Assembly (NCBI GenBank): GCA_013396755.1
Contig: VWZF01005522.1
Span: forward strand, 124,001 to 188,000
Length of the DNA stretch: 64,000 nt
Direction: 5' to 3'
From: Sclerurus mexicanus
Taxonomy: Eukaryota > Chordata > Aves > Passeriformes > Furnariidae
A model generated the notes under the pieces. The model ran no database searches, was not told where the DNA came from, and saw only the letters and a list, made by a program, of their open reading frames with translations. The stretch's first letter is position 1. Each line of letters begins with the position of its first letter. The position numbers were made by a program, and so were the translations under genes. Shown here piece after piece: positions 50,492 through 61,500 of the stretch.

Positions 50492-50620
50492 GGAATCACA
50501 GAATAATCTGAGATGGAAGGGACCCACAAGGATCATCAAGTCCTGATGTGAATGGCCCACACAGCAACCAAACCCACAACCTTGTCATTATTATGTTCCG
50601 ACCAAGTGAGCTATGAGATT
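50492..50620 (-). mobile_element. TguSINE1-like SINE: tRNA-Ile-derived head, CR1 tail
   Basis: Read on the minus strand, this begins with a tRNA-like head. An A-box-like TAGCTCACTTGG lies at 50602-50613, an anticodon-arm relic CATAATAATGAC follows, and a degenerate B box GGGTTTGGTTGC lies at 50564-50575, then GGGCCATTCAC. The CR1-type tail is ACTTGATGATCCTTGTGGGT, CCCTTCCATCTCAG and ATTATTCTGTGATTCC. The head resembles tRNA-Ile (AAT anticodon) and the head-tail combination is that of the passerine TguSINE1 family. Both polymerase III boxes carry substitutions, so it is a fossil copy. It is not a tRNA gene: the acceptor stem does not pair and the tail is CR1. Confidence 0.75.
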
Positions 50621-50637
50621 TTATATCTCCCATTAGT

Positions 50638-50790
50638 GTTCTCTAGGCTGAATTAAATCACTTCCCTCAGCCTCTTCTTGTGCATCATGTGATTCAGCCC
50701 CCAGATCAGCTTGATGGTTTTCCACTAGGTGCACTTCAGCCAGCTAATGTCTCTTTTTTGCTCAGGATTCCAAAACTGGACTCAATAATG
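50638..50790 (-). repeat. CR1 LINE internal fragment, antisense, beside the SINE
   Basis: The + strand reads TCTAGGCTGAATTAAATCAC, TTCCCTCAGCCTCTTCTTG, GCCCCCAGATCAGCTTGATG and TCCAAAACTGGACTCAATAA. This is the reverse complement of the CR1 segment that covers the LREFGLFSLEK-type block and the sequence before it. It adjoins the SINE directly, which suggests the SINE landed in or at the edge of an older CR1. Confidence 0.7.
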
Positions 50791-53700
50791 AAATTATTTA
50801 TTTAAACATCAGGGGAGCCACTTCTTGTCCAGACTGCCTGAATCTTTCCATAATAGGACCTTTTACTCAGGTTTTAAATATTTAAGATAAATATTTTCTG
50901 TGTAGATTATTTTATTTCGTTTATTGGCCATTGGTGATGTTGGCTGATATGTGGCTTTTTGTACTTTAAGATTTGATCTAGAATGGTCTTGCAATTTCCA
51001 AAACAGAGGATAAAGAAAAATGTTTTGTTTTGATGATGATAAAAAAAAGCCAGGAAACTTTTTCTTTGGGAAGCATTTTCAATGGTGCCATGACCTCCAG
51101 TTAAATATGGGTAGCCACATATTTTTTAATATTCTACTGGAAATCTATACTAAGTTCAAAAAGCATTTGTAAATACGTGAGTACAACTGTCCTGGGAAGA
51201 GAGGGACATAAATGGTGCCTCTGGCAGTGTTATTCTCACCTCTTTGCCTGACCTGACACCGGACCCAGACACTGTGCACAGTTATTCCCTTCACAAACTG
51301 ACATTTCCACAGGGGAAAGCAGAAGGCATGTGTTTGATTTTGTGCTCTTGAAATAGTTGTACTCTGTTAACAAAATATCCCCCAGAGATTGGGAGCCTCG
51401 GAATTATGCCAGGATGCTTCTCCACTCCTCTGGTTACCTTCATATACCTTCAGCAGAGATCAGTTCATCAGTCCAGGTGTAAAACAGAAGAGCTATTTCA
51501 AGGCTCATCAATGCTCACTGAATTCCATGGAATGACTTTCCTTTGCTTCAGAGAGCTTTAGATCATTAGCAGCTTGTCTTACTCCTTGATGTAACTGTGA
51601 AAAACTCTACATCACATTGTAGAACAAAGTTAAGCTTGTCAGTTAAATGGTTTCACAGCCCAGTAAAAATATGTGCTCCAAGAATTATACTTAAAGGTTG
51701 TTGTTGATCTTGGCATGCAGAGATTGACCCTAAGGAACCCCTTGTTTCCCATCGCTTAATGGTAAGGAACAGAAATAGCACAGAGCAACCAACCTTTTGT
51801 GGGAAAGGTAAGGCCAAAATTAGCAAGGGATCCACAAATCTTTTTGAAACCAAAAATAGTTCAGGATACTGCCTTTCATATCTTTATCTGACAAACTTTG
51901 ATGCTATTATTCACAGTGAGACTTTAACCATAATTATAAATAACAAAAGGAAGTGTTGTGGAGATGGCATAAATTTTTGTGAATTTCCACATTTGCTGAA
52001 AAATTGTTTTTGCAGTTGCTCAAGTTTCAGTAGGAGATAGGAATTTAGACATGGCGTATCTAAGTTTTTTGTCTTAAAACACCTTTGAATGGATTTCCTA
52101 GGGACGTTATTTCTGTGTGTTTGTATCTTTTGTGTGAGATCGAGATGTGCTCCTTAAGAGTAGAATTACAGGTCTAAGTAGCTATAATGGATCAAACAGG
52201 ATAGATCCAAAATGTTTTCCATCTGAAAGTTATCTGCCAGCACTAAAGGATATTGTGTCTAATCCATGGCTTTATCCAGAGGGAGAGAGAACTTTTTTAA
52301 GAGTATTGAGCTGCTGCCCATGCTCAAAGTTGCAAGATTCACAAATGGACCCTTAAATTGTGAAAAGGTGGTACGTATTTTTGAAGACATTTCAGTGTCG
52401 TATCCAAAGATTTCAAGACTGGAAATACAGCTTCAAAATCAAAATCTGTACATAAATATCTGAAATAAAAGCTAGTCTTATCAGTTTATATGTATTGACA
52501 TATTTACACATTTATCATATGTGGTACGTGATATCTATGACTCAATTCTTAAGGATTTTTTAAAAGTGTTATAATTTTATTGAAAGATGTTATTTTTCTA
52601 ATAACATTCTTATTTCAGTGCCTTTTGTTCTTCAGTAAGAAGAATTTTAGCTTCTACCCCTTTTGTTACTTTGAATAGAATTTAATTTTGCAATAAGTAT
52701 GGTTTATTTTAGAAGAACTTTTTAAATTAACATTCAGAAATGTTTACTGCAAAAGATTCCATTTTTTTCTCTAAATTTATTTTATCTGATCTATTTTAAT
52801 TCCTTTCTTGCTTCAAGAAAACTGGACTTCAGTCAAATGGTTGCAATGATCAGCTTGAATGTATAATAATTCACAGTGCTTTACAAAGCCCCTCCATGGT
52901 GTCAGTCATTCCCAGGACCTTATGTGGTCCATGGGATTCCTGCCCTGAATTTATGTCTGTTTCATCCCATTAAAACCATGAGGCATTTCATGACATTTCT
53001 TTCCATCATCTCAGTCTGTTTCAAAATATTAATGTTTTACTGCTCCAATATCTAGTTAGAAACAATGCAGTGAGTGTTTGAAAGACTCACTCTCAACCTT
53101 TCAATTTATGTCCTTGATTAATGAGGTGGAAGAGCTGCATAATGTTGATAATTTCCTTGTAAGTGGATAACAGCATGGAATGGATAGGTGAGGGTCTAAG
53201 GCAGGTGTGCAATCTAGCTGGTATGAAGAGATAGGAAAGACACAGTTGGAGCAAAGAGACAAACAGAATATAGCAAAGAATATCCAGTGAAATCTACTCT
53301 GAGTGGAATTATTTAGCTAAATACAGGCACCTGGAAGTTAGACTTCTGTTTTAATTCAGCCTGATCATCATGGCTCCCTTTTCAGTCAGTGGGAAGACTG
53401 ACCCACCTGCAGATGACAGGATTATTGCCTTGGAGATGCTTGTCTCCTCACAGAGATGTAAAGAGGGCTTTGGGCAATGATTTGTCTCCAACCTGACTGT
53501 CTAGAAGGCTCTTGCTTTTGTATGTATCTCTTGTATTTGACTAGTTGCTCTTAGCAGTTTCCCCCCAATACCTGTGTGCAAGCTGGTGAAGTCCCCTCTG
53601 TTCTATTGAGGTGTCACCTTTTTTTGCAGAACACGTAGCTCTGACAGCATGTGATAATACTGCTGCTTTGGCACACTAATAAGCAGGCAGAGCCTTGACT

Positions 53701-56700
53701 CTAGTTATCTTTCCTACCTGTAGCAGTGCCTCTATTATACAGTCTTGCCACTGTACATTTTCCATTATGTCAGGTCATGGTTTGGAATTGCCCTAAAGTC
53801 TCCTGATATAATAAGGTCAGGTAGTATCCTGCTATCCATAAATATTCTAAATAGAAAATGGAAGTGTGCAAGGTGACAGAGATAATGCTGCTCTGGCCTC
53901 GAGATTTATTTTTCTTTAAAAAAAAATGTGGATTTTCTTAGTGGTTTCTTGATTCTGACAATGAATATATAGAACAAAATAGGCATATTGTGTCAGACCA
54001 TGTGAAGATAAGAGTTGACTGACTTCTTCCTCCTAGACCCTTCCTTCTTGCAAAAAGATATAGTTATGATCTACAACAAGATTTCAAGACCTCTGGCTAT
54101 GTGACCATAAATCAAACCTAAACTGCACAACTGGGAATCTCTGAAGGTTGTTGCTCAGAATAGCTTCATCATGTAAGCTCACTGGGCCTTGGAAAAGTCT
54201 TCAGCTTTGCATAAAGGCTCTAGGATTTCAGAGCACACTTTTCTAGGACAGCCCTTCAGGCATACTTGAGAGGACTTACAGTACTCCAGAGATCCCAATT
54301 CTCCCCGTATTCATGTCTCCAACTGAGCACCCCTAAGGATACCTAGCCATAGAGACCTGGTAGCTGCAAAGACTGATGACAGCTTCTGTGGTGAGATTGC
54401 CCTGGAGTTGTGAATTTGAGCAGTCAATCTCAGGACTTTGTACCAAGATTTGCCTTCAAAAATACATGTCTGGGAAGCTCTCCTATGCATATATGAACTG
54501 TGTGTCTCTCACAAATGTAACATCCATCCATCATCCTAACTTCAAGTACTCTGGAGTCACAAAAGGTTTCAGTACGTGTATTTATATAAGGAGTTTGCAC
54601 TTAGATGCTTTGGCTGTCGAGAAGAGTAAACTATCACATCTCCATTACAGCCAAAAAAGAGTGGGATTTTCAGTTTTCCATTACTATTTGAAAAGAACAA
54701 GCCCTGCGTCAGGATGAACATAAAAGTTGTCTTGAACCAAGAAAAAAATTGGAACCACTACCTTTACTTTCAGCTGCCAAATTACTTCAAAATTGCTGGT
54801 ACCTTGGATTAGTTGTGTTTCTAATTCAAAATGATCAAATTTACATGAGCCATGTACTCTCTTCCACTCTTCTATAATAAGTCAGCATTTCTCTGTTAAT
54901 GTCAACTTTACAATTACATTTCATTTTCTGAAGACCAGGAAGTGCTTGGAAAAGAGTCTGGCTTTTCACTCACAGAACAGATCAAATGCAGCAGCATTAG
55001 TCAGCATTTCTTTTTCAATCTGTACATAATCCTATTATATTTTAGGCAGTGCTGTCAAAGCATCTGATGCTGAGCAACAGTCTTATAGAGAAGAGCCCTG
55101 TTGCAGTCTGTGTCAGTTCATGTCTTTGACTGGTTGTGAACCATGGAATATCTTGGCAGAAGATTTTAAGGAACTTAGAGCCTCATGTTTAAGCATTCAT
55201 TTTATTATTCATCTCAACCTATTTGTGCTCTGTTTCTAAAGCATATTTTAAAGAGAGTTATTCTATATGTATATTGATAAAAAGCCTTTTTATTTGGAGA
55301 TCTTCTATCATGGCAACTGTCTGCTTTCTGTGCCATAATCAGTGTCAAGATCCTGTGACTACATTTGTATTTTTTAAATTAAAAGGAGCGAAGGACTGTT
55401 CTCTAACACAGAGACTTAGAGGCCATATCTGTATTACACAGCCTTTGGCTCCAGGTCCCCTCCGAGCCTTGTCTTGAGCCGGGTCTTCTCCTGTAGCACA
55501 GCAGTGATTTTTATGTGCTATTCTGCAGGTGAAGCAGAGTTGATCCAGAGCAGTGTCTGAAATGTGAAGGGTATATTGCAGCCCAGACCTAACAATGCTT
55601 ATGTCTGAAAGATAGTGGAAGAGCAAGCAGGGGCATTTGCAAGTCCATGGACTGCATGGTGAAGGTTGGAGGGGACTATGGAGACAAGGAGGAGCCAGAG
55701 CTGCTGTCACCTTGTTTGTACTCTTTGCCATGAGTGACCAGGTCTTTGAAGAGGAAGTGATTAAGTCATTTTGCTAGCAGAAAGAGGCAGGCACATAGGA
55801 GTCTGTCTAGTAGCCCTGTGAAGGTGTGTTCCCTTAACGATGGGCAGGTAATAGTAGCTAGCAGCAAGGTAGCAGTATATGCTGTTAGTGGTTGTTGAAT
55901 CGTACCATGCAATCATGTTCATCTGTTTTCTCACTGTGACTCATCACAATTGCAGCTTGAAAATAAGTGTTAGCTTCATAACAGTGCTATATTTTGTGTA
56001 TTAGTTTTATCTTCTAAATTAGAGTTGCAATCATCCTGTACAAGATTTTGTAGACAGTAAAATGAGCATATCCCACTTCCCTGTGTACATGTTCCCAGCA
56101 TGGTCCTTTTTTCAGAATGTGTTGCCCCAACTCTGCAGAATGATGAAATGGTGGTGGTGGCATGGCTGAAAATTAATCCTATGAAGATAAAAGTTGCTGG
56201 ATCAATCAGATGATTCAGATATTCTTGAGGTTTTGTGGTTACTGCGATGACACACAGAAACAAGATGGGACCAGATGTCTGAGTTTTGAGAGAAGAAGTT
56301 AGTGAGGAAGGGAACTTTTCCTTTTGAAAGCAATCAGAAGACAGAAAGATCAAGCCAAAACACTTCACATTAAATGGTAAAAAACCTACATGGCATAAAC
56401 AAGAATAGACCAGGAATCATTTGCTAGGGATCATGTTTGTAAAAAAATCAAAAGTTTTCCATCCAGTCAGCTAGAACACCACTGAGACAGAATGTTTAGG
56501 TTCAAGGAGAATTAAGCTCAGACTAAGGAGATATAGAACTCTATAGGCCCCTGCATGAAACCTGTTCAACATTTTCTACAAGAACATGTGATAAGCAGGT
56601 GGAGAAAAGCCATGTTGAATTAACTGTATCTCAACATCTGTATGTGAGAGACTGGCCTTATTTATGGTGAATTTTGTCCCTCTAATTATCACAAGAGTAA

Positions 56701-56827
56701 GAAATTCCTGTAAGAAAATAATTAACCATGCAAAATCAAAAGTTGTAATGGTATTGTTATTAAAAAAGCTCTTTAGATAATAATGTGAAATATGCATCTA
56801 AATGTTCCATGTGGTTTTATTACCATA

Positions 56828-57471
56828 TATACTGGCTTCACCTGGGGTAGAGTTAATTTCCTTCACCGTGGCCAGTATGGCGTTGTGTGTTGGATTTGTG
56901 CTGAGCTCAGGGTTGATAATGTGGATAGTGTTATTGCTGAGCAGTGCTTACACAGAGCCAAGGCCTTCTCTGCTTTTTGTACTGCCATGTTGGCAAGGTG
57001 ACTGGGGGTGCATGGGAATTTGGGAAGAGACACAGCCAGGACAGGTGACCCAAAGTGACCAAAGGGATATTCCATACCATATGGCATCATACTCAATGTG
57101 TATATATATATATATATATATATAAAGCTGGGGAAGAAGGAAGGGAGGGTTTGGAGTGGTGGTGTTTGTCTTCCCAAGTAACCATTATGCATGATGAGGC
57201 CCTGCTCTCCTGTGGAAGGCTGAACACCTGCCCCTTGGAAGCAAGAAATTAGTTCTTTGATTTTTTTTGTTTTGATTTTGGTTTTTTTTGGTTTTTTTGT
57301 TGGTTTTTTTACTTGTGTGTGTGGCTCTTGCTTCCCCTCTTAAACTGCCTTTATCTCAAACTCCGAGTTTTCTAGCTTTTACCCATCTGATTTTCTCCCC
57401 GATCCTGCTGGTAGGGGAGCGAGTGAGCAGCTGCATGCGGCTTGGTTGCTGGCTGGGGTTAAACTACAGCA
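56828..57471 (+). mobile_element. Solo LTR, family A, sense, with expanded TATA microsatellite
   Basis: About 644 bp in TRPC4 orientation, ending 940 bp before exon 5. Blocks in order: CACCTGGGGTAGAGTTAATT, GAGCAGTGCTTACACAGAGC, AGTGACCAAAGGGATATTCC, a (TA)12 run at 57101-57124 followed by AAGCTGGGG, GTCTTCCCAAGTAACCATTA, a T/G-rich expansion at 57253-57312, TTAAACTGCCTTTATCTCAA and the GGCTGGGGTTAAACTACAGC end. CCATAT occurs on both sides (56823 and 57472), offset by one base from the expected LTR ends, so the exact limits are uncertain. The LTR is solo. Confidence 0.85.
57101..57126 (+). repeat. (TA)12 microsatellite at the LTR TATA box
   Basis: Twelve uninterrupted TA units followed by AA, at the place where the related LTRs have a short TATA element. 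The last units plus AA still form TATATAAA. The run is likely to vary in length between individuals. Confidence 0.9.
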
Positions 57472-57991
57472 CCATATTATACAATAATGTGGAGTATCTT
57501 CTTCAAAGAGATTTTAATGTTGATAGCATTAAACAGTCTCCGCACAGTTGTATCTGAAGCTGTTAAATGAAGTTCATGTCAAACAACTTGCATGATTTCC
57601 CACTGAGATTGAATATTTCTGTTTCACTGTGTCTTGCACAGTATGTGGGCTCTGAACACCTGAAAACCCTTCATGTCCCAAAGGAAGGTATCGACAAAAA
57701 ATATTCTGCTGCAGACACTGCTCCTTCATATGGAAAAGCAAGACTTTATTTCAGAATTAACTATAACAATAGAAATTCTCTTCCTTATTTTGTGGCTTCC
57801 AATCAAAATAAATTATTGTATTGGATTGATTCTTTGCAGTCATAAATTTTCCAGTTTGGATTATATTGAATTGGTTGCCCAGGACTGAGTTACCACTGGT
57901 GACTGCTTTTAGGACACTTTTAATACTTTTTCGGGTACCATGACAAAAGAGATTGAAGAAAGCCAAAGAAATTGCCCTTGTACAAGCAGAT

Positions 57992-58212
57992 GGGGTTTTT
58001 TAGGGGTTTTTTGCCTTGTGATTTTTTGGTGTGTTTTTTATTTTTGCAGGGTTTTGTTTGTCTGGTTGGTTTGGGTTTTTTTTTGTTTCTTTGTTTTTTG
58101 GGTTTTTGTTTGTGGGGTTTTGTTCGAGTTTTTTGTTTGTTTGTTTTTGGTTTGGTTTGGTTTGGGTTTTTTGTGGGTTTTTTTTTTTGTATTTGGTTTG
58201 GTTTTTGTTTTC
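57992..58212 (+). repeat. Long T/G-rich tract just upstream of exon 5
   Basis: About 220 bp of T runs separated by G runs, including TTTGGTTTGGTTTGGTTTGG near 58149, with very few other bases. It ends 200 bp before the exon 5 acceptor. It contains a TTTTTGCAG at 58041-58049 that looks like a splice acceptor. Open frames across it on both strands are composition artefacts. Confidence 0.88.
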
Positions 58213-58411
58213 CCTGACAATTTAATTCCAGAAACATTAATGAGAAGATAAAATTTCACCTAATTAGGTGTGTAATTTAGAGCTCTTATCCACCTACCCT
58301 TTATACTTGATGTATCAATCTGTAGTGTCTAGATCTATAGATAAATGTCTAGAATAGTCACAGCCTTTTTTATTTAATATTCATGCTTAATGAATTCTGA
58401 TCTATTTACAG

Positions 58412-58551
58412 GTTTTATCTGGGGTGAAATCAAACAGATGTGGGATGGTGGACTACAGGACTACATTCATGATTGGTGGAACCTCATGGATTTTGTAATG
58501 AACTCATTGTACTTGGCAACCATCTCTTTAAAAATTGTTGCATTTTCAAAG
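58412..58551 (+). CDS. TRPC4: TRPC4 internal coding exon (exon 5): second transmembrane helix
   Basis: The acceptor is TCTATTTACAG and the donor is AAAG|GTAATG. The first two bases complete the glycine codon begun in exon 4 (G|GT), giving LGFIWGEIKQMWDGG across the junction; 46 full codons follow and the exon ends in phase 0. The segment QDYIHDWWNLMDFVMNSLYL and the following ATISLKIVAF form the S2 helix with its lead-in. This is characteristic of the TRPC4/5 group, and GGLQDYIHDWW points to TRPC4. The exon ends AFSK where I expect AFVK in mammalian TRPC4. No alternative GT donor nearby would avoid the serine codon. The next exon should begin with the YSALNPRESWDMW region; that is not in the window, so the gene continues to the right. 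Confidence 0.95.
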
Positions 58552-61500
58552 GTAATGTTTTAAAAACAGCAAAATGTTTAAGATAAATGAAATAAGGCTT
58601 CTTCAGTCTTTCTTCTGTATTCGGAGTTGCCCAGGTTTAGCAATGCAAGAGATGTATGATGTGCTCATTGACAAGAAGTTAGAAGAGTATAAAAGCAAAG
58701 AAAACATTGTGTTTTATGCTTTTTTTTCTTCTTGGCCCATGCACTTTTTTGTTATTTTGTCCTGAACTCTTATATTGTTATTTTCTGTAAGAAGGAAACT
58801 GACTATTAATATTTCATAATGTTTGCATACAATTATGTTTTGTGTAATACTTGACTATTTTTCAGTAAGAAATTATTGCCCCTAAGACAATTTTACACAT
58901 GATGCAAAACTTTCAGACTAGACTACTAGCAAAATATTTAGTCAAAATGAGGGTGGGGGGAGAAGCTAAAGGGTAAGATTTTAATTTGTTTTGAAAATTT
59001 ATTATAAGTGCAACATGAAAAAGTTAAGCTGAAGGGGATAAAATGGTCACTTGACACTGGATATGTTAATTTTTTCATCCTATTCATGGATTTATTTAGT
59101 TAGAATAGTTTTATATTTACACTGTTTGAAGTATCTTCCAGCAGAACAGCCTCTCTTTCCAAAGCCATAGAACATGTTGTATGAACATTTTGTATTGTAT
59201 TAAACATAAATGCATAATATGATAGAAGTTCCTCATAAAATTAAGTATTTTAATCATAAAATGATCTCAAGTACAAGGAAATCACACCTGAAAGGAAATC
59301 AAAGCATTTCTTAGCATCTGTCATAGAGTTCTTATTGCATCCAAGTAAAGATAAGCCCATTTTCATTTTTACTGGCCACTGGATCAGCATCCTATTTCAG
59401 CTGTTTCAAGATCCTTGCCACCAGCTGCCCTGCATGCATGGAAGGAGAGTCTCTCCTCTGCCAAGATACTTTTGAGTGGGACAAGGAGAGAGCCATCAAG
59501 TAGCCAGCTACAGCTTCCTCTCCTAAAGCAGCATCTGTTCTTGCTGCAGCCCCACCATAAGTGCAGAGGAACTTAGGAACTTCTAATTTATATTGTCTTG
59601 TGTCTGTTCACAAATGTCTGTATGTCAGCCATTCAGGAGCAAGGATGAACAAAGACATGGGTTATGTTGACACACCAGCCTTCTCCTTTGACAAAAAGTT
59701 TCTGGCATGTTGGATCTCTGATGGCAAACCTTTGGAAGTCTTCTCACTCAAAGAAATTGGGAGCTGTTCCAAAGTGTGGGGAGCTGTCATTTAAAGCTAA
59801 TGAAATACCTTCTTACGCACAAGAATGCCTTATAAAGTGACTGGAATATAGTCATTTCACTGTCCCATGTAACAAAGCAAACAGTTCATTGAAAATAGAT
59901 GTTTCAATGCATTGAAGTTGTCCAATTATTCACTTTAGAATAATATTAATGAGAAGACATTATAATTCTTTCATCTCCCAGACAGCTTCTGCTTACGGTA
60001 ATCAGATTCCAAGGTGACAATATGTGTGTATCCATTTCTCTCCAAATAAGTGCTTACATGTCAATCATAAAGCACTATCTTTGGTTCTGCAGCTATTAAT
60101 TTTTTACTACATGTTCAGTGTTGTACCTAAAAACCTTTTTGTTCCTTAAAAAAGCCTTACTTGTGGTAGTCAACTGAAACACACAATGATATAATGAACA
60201 GAATAATACAAGTGTGATTTAATACCCAGCCACATTTCCTTCAAATACCTACGAGTTCCTTACCACTGTGCCAGATGAGATTGAGAAGATGCCAAATGTA
60301 ACCAGTATGTTTTGATGTAAAGGTTTAATTTTCTTTCCCTAAGCCTTACAAGATAGGTTTCTCTAAGTTACAGCTTTTCTGTATTTATTGAATCAAATCT
60401 ATAAGTTCAGATCTTAGATGTATTCTATCTTCTATTAATCAGCTCAAGCCACCTAAGAAAACATTTTACAAACTCCCTTCGATAAAATTATAAGTGCCCT
60501 CATGCTACTCTCCTGTGTGATAAATATTCCCAGAGTAAAACTTAGTGTTTATTGCCCATTTAAGGCTCTCTGATTGATGCAGTAGTTAAATAGATGGATA
60601 TTTACAGAAGGGATAGTGTAAAATACAACAGAGCGTGTAATTTCAGGATGAAAGAACCGCTAAGATAACTCAAAAGTTAGCAGTTTCATTGCCAGTATTC
60701 AAACAAAATGAGTACATCTCATAATTTTCAAAAGGCTGTGCTTTTTGTCTCTGTGTATCAACATGTGAGGTCTTTCTAAATTAGCCAGTATGTCCATTGA
60801 AAATGTTCTCTCCTCCATAAAAATGTCATAATAAATAGTGCATTGTCACACATTTTTTGAAAGTACAAGATGACAAATTCTAAGCAACACATTTGTTTTG
60901 ATGAAGGCTTGTAGATATAAACCATTTTACGAAAAAATGGTTCTTTTTATGTTTTTGGAAGCTATTTTATTTTGTACTGATGTGTAGTGCAGTGCAAACT
61001 TCCATGCAGAACCTACTTGCTTCATCTTAAATATTTTTTAAACCTGAGCATTGGACCTAGTGCTGCTTGTTTCCAATTCTGCTAGGAGCTGCATACAAGT
61101 TCATGTTACTAATAATCTTCTCAGTCACGGACATGAAGAACTAGTAGAGGAACAGGTTTCTATTGAGGGCAAGAATTCCAAAGAGTAATTAAAAGTACAT
61201 TATTTGTCTCAATATTTACTGGCTTAATGATAACTGTGTCAGGTCTACTTTGTTCAGTAGTAAATAAGATTGTATATCTCTTCTGCCAACGTTTCTGCAG
61301 CAGCTAACATCTTCTTACATGTTTGCATTGTAGAATAGTTTTGACTGATATTTTACCAGATTCACAGACCAAATGCCCATTTACATAGGAGGATTAACAC
61401 CTCTCTGTCTCTGAGAAATTATGGACTCAATTCCTCAGTGTAATTACCATTTTAAAGCTCTCTGCTAGTCCATCCTCCTACCCCCTTCCTACTGCAGCTC

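Larger units (their letters stand above)
44415..58411 (+). other. TRPC4: TRPC4 intron 4 (complete, 14.0 kb)
   Basis: Runs from GTAAAT to TTTACAG and splits a glycine codon (phase 1). It holds a 22-bp near-duplication at 45707, an antisense solo LTR at 46090-46932, G/T-rich tracts at 47985 and 57992, a SINE beside an old CR1 at 50492-50790 and a sense solo LTR at 56828-57471. In 44415-45706, 46933-47984, 48073-50491 and 50791-56827 I see no gene or recognised repeat. The longest open frames (49643-50071 on +, 55345-55731 and 55976-56368 on -) look like chance. Confidence 0.9.

Noticed and set aside
50554..50618. tRNA-Ile-like sequence as a tRNA gene
   Set aside because: A- and B-box bases are substituted, the acceptor stem does not pair and a CR1 tail follows, so it is a SINE head.
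55345..55731. 128-codon open frame on -
   Set aside because: No recognisable domain, low-complexity Pro/Cys patches, and no flanking exon signals. Treated as chance.
55976..56368. 130-codon open frame on -
   Set aside because: No family resemblance and no gene context.
57920..58259. Lys/Thr/Asn/Pro-rich frames on - and Phe/Gly/Val-rich frames on + over the T/G tract
   Set aside because: Pure base-composition artefacts of the low-complexity sequence.
17346..58551. Assignment of the gene as TRPC5
   Set aside because: ASRWYDEFPGW, APKSPLGLFIRK, HIDRSDL and GGLQDYIHDWW agree with TRPC4; TRPC5 differs at these sites.
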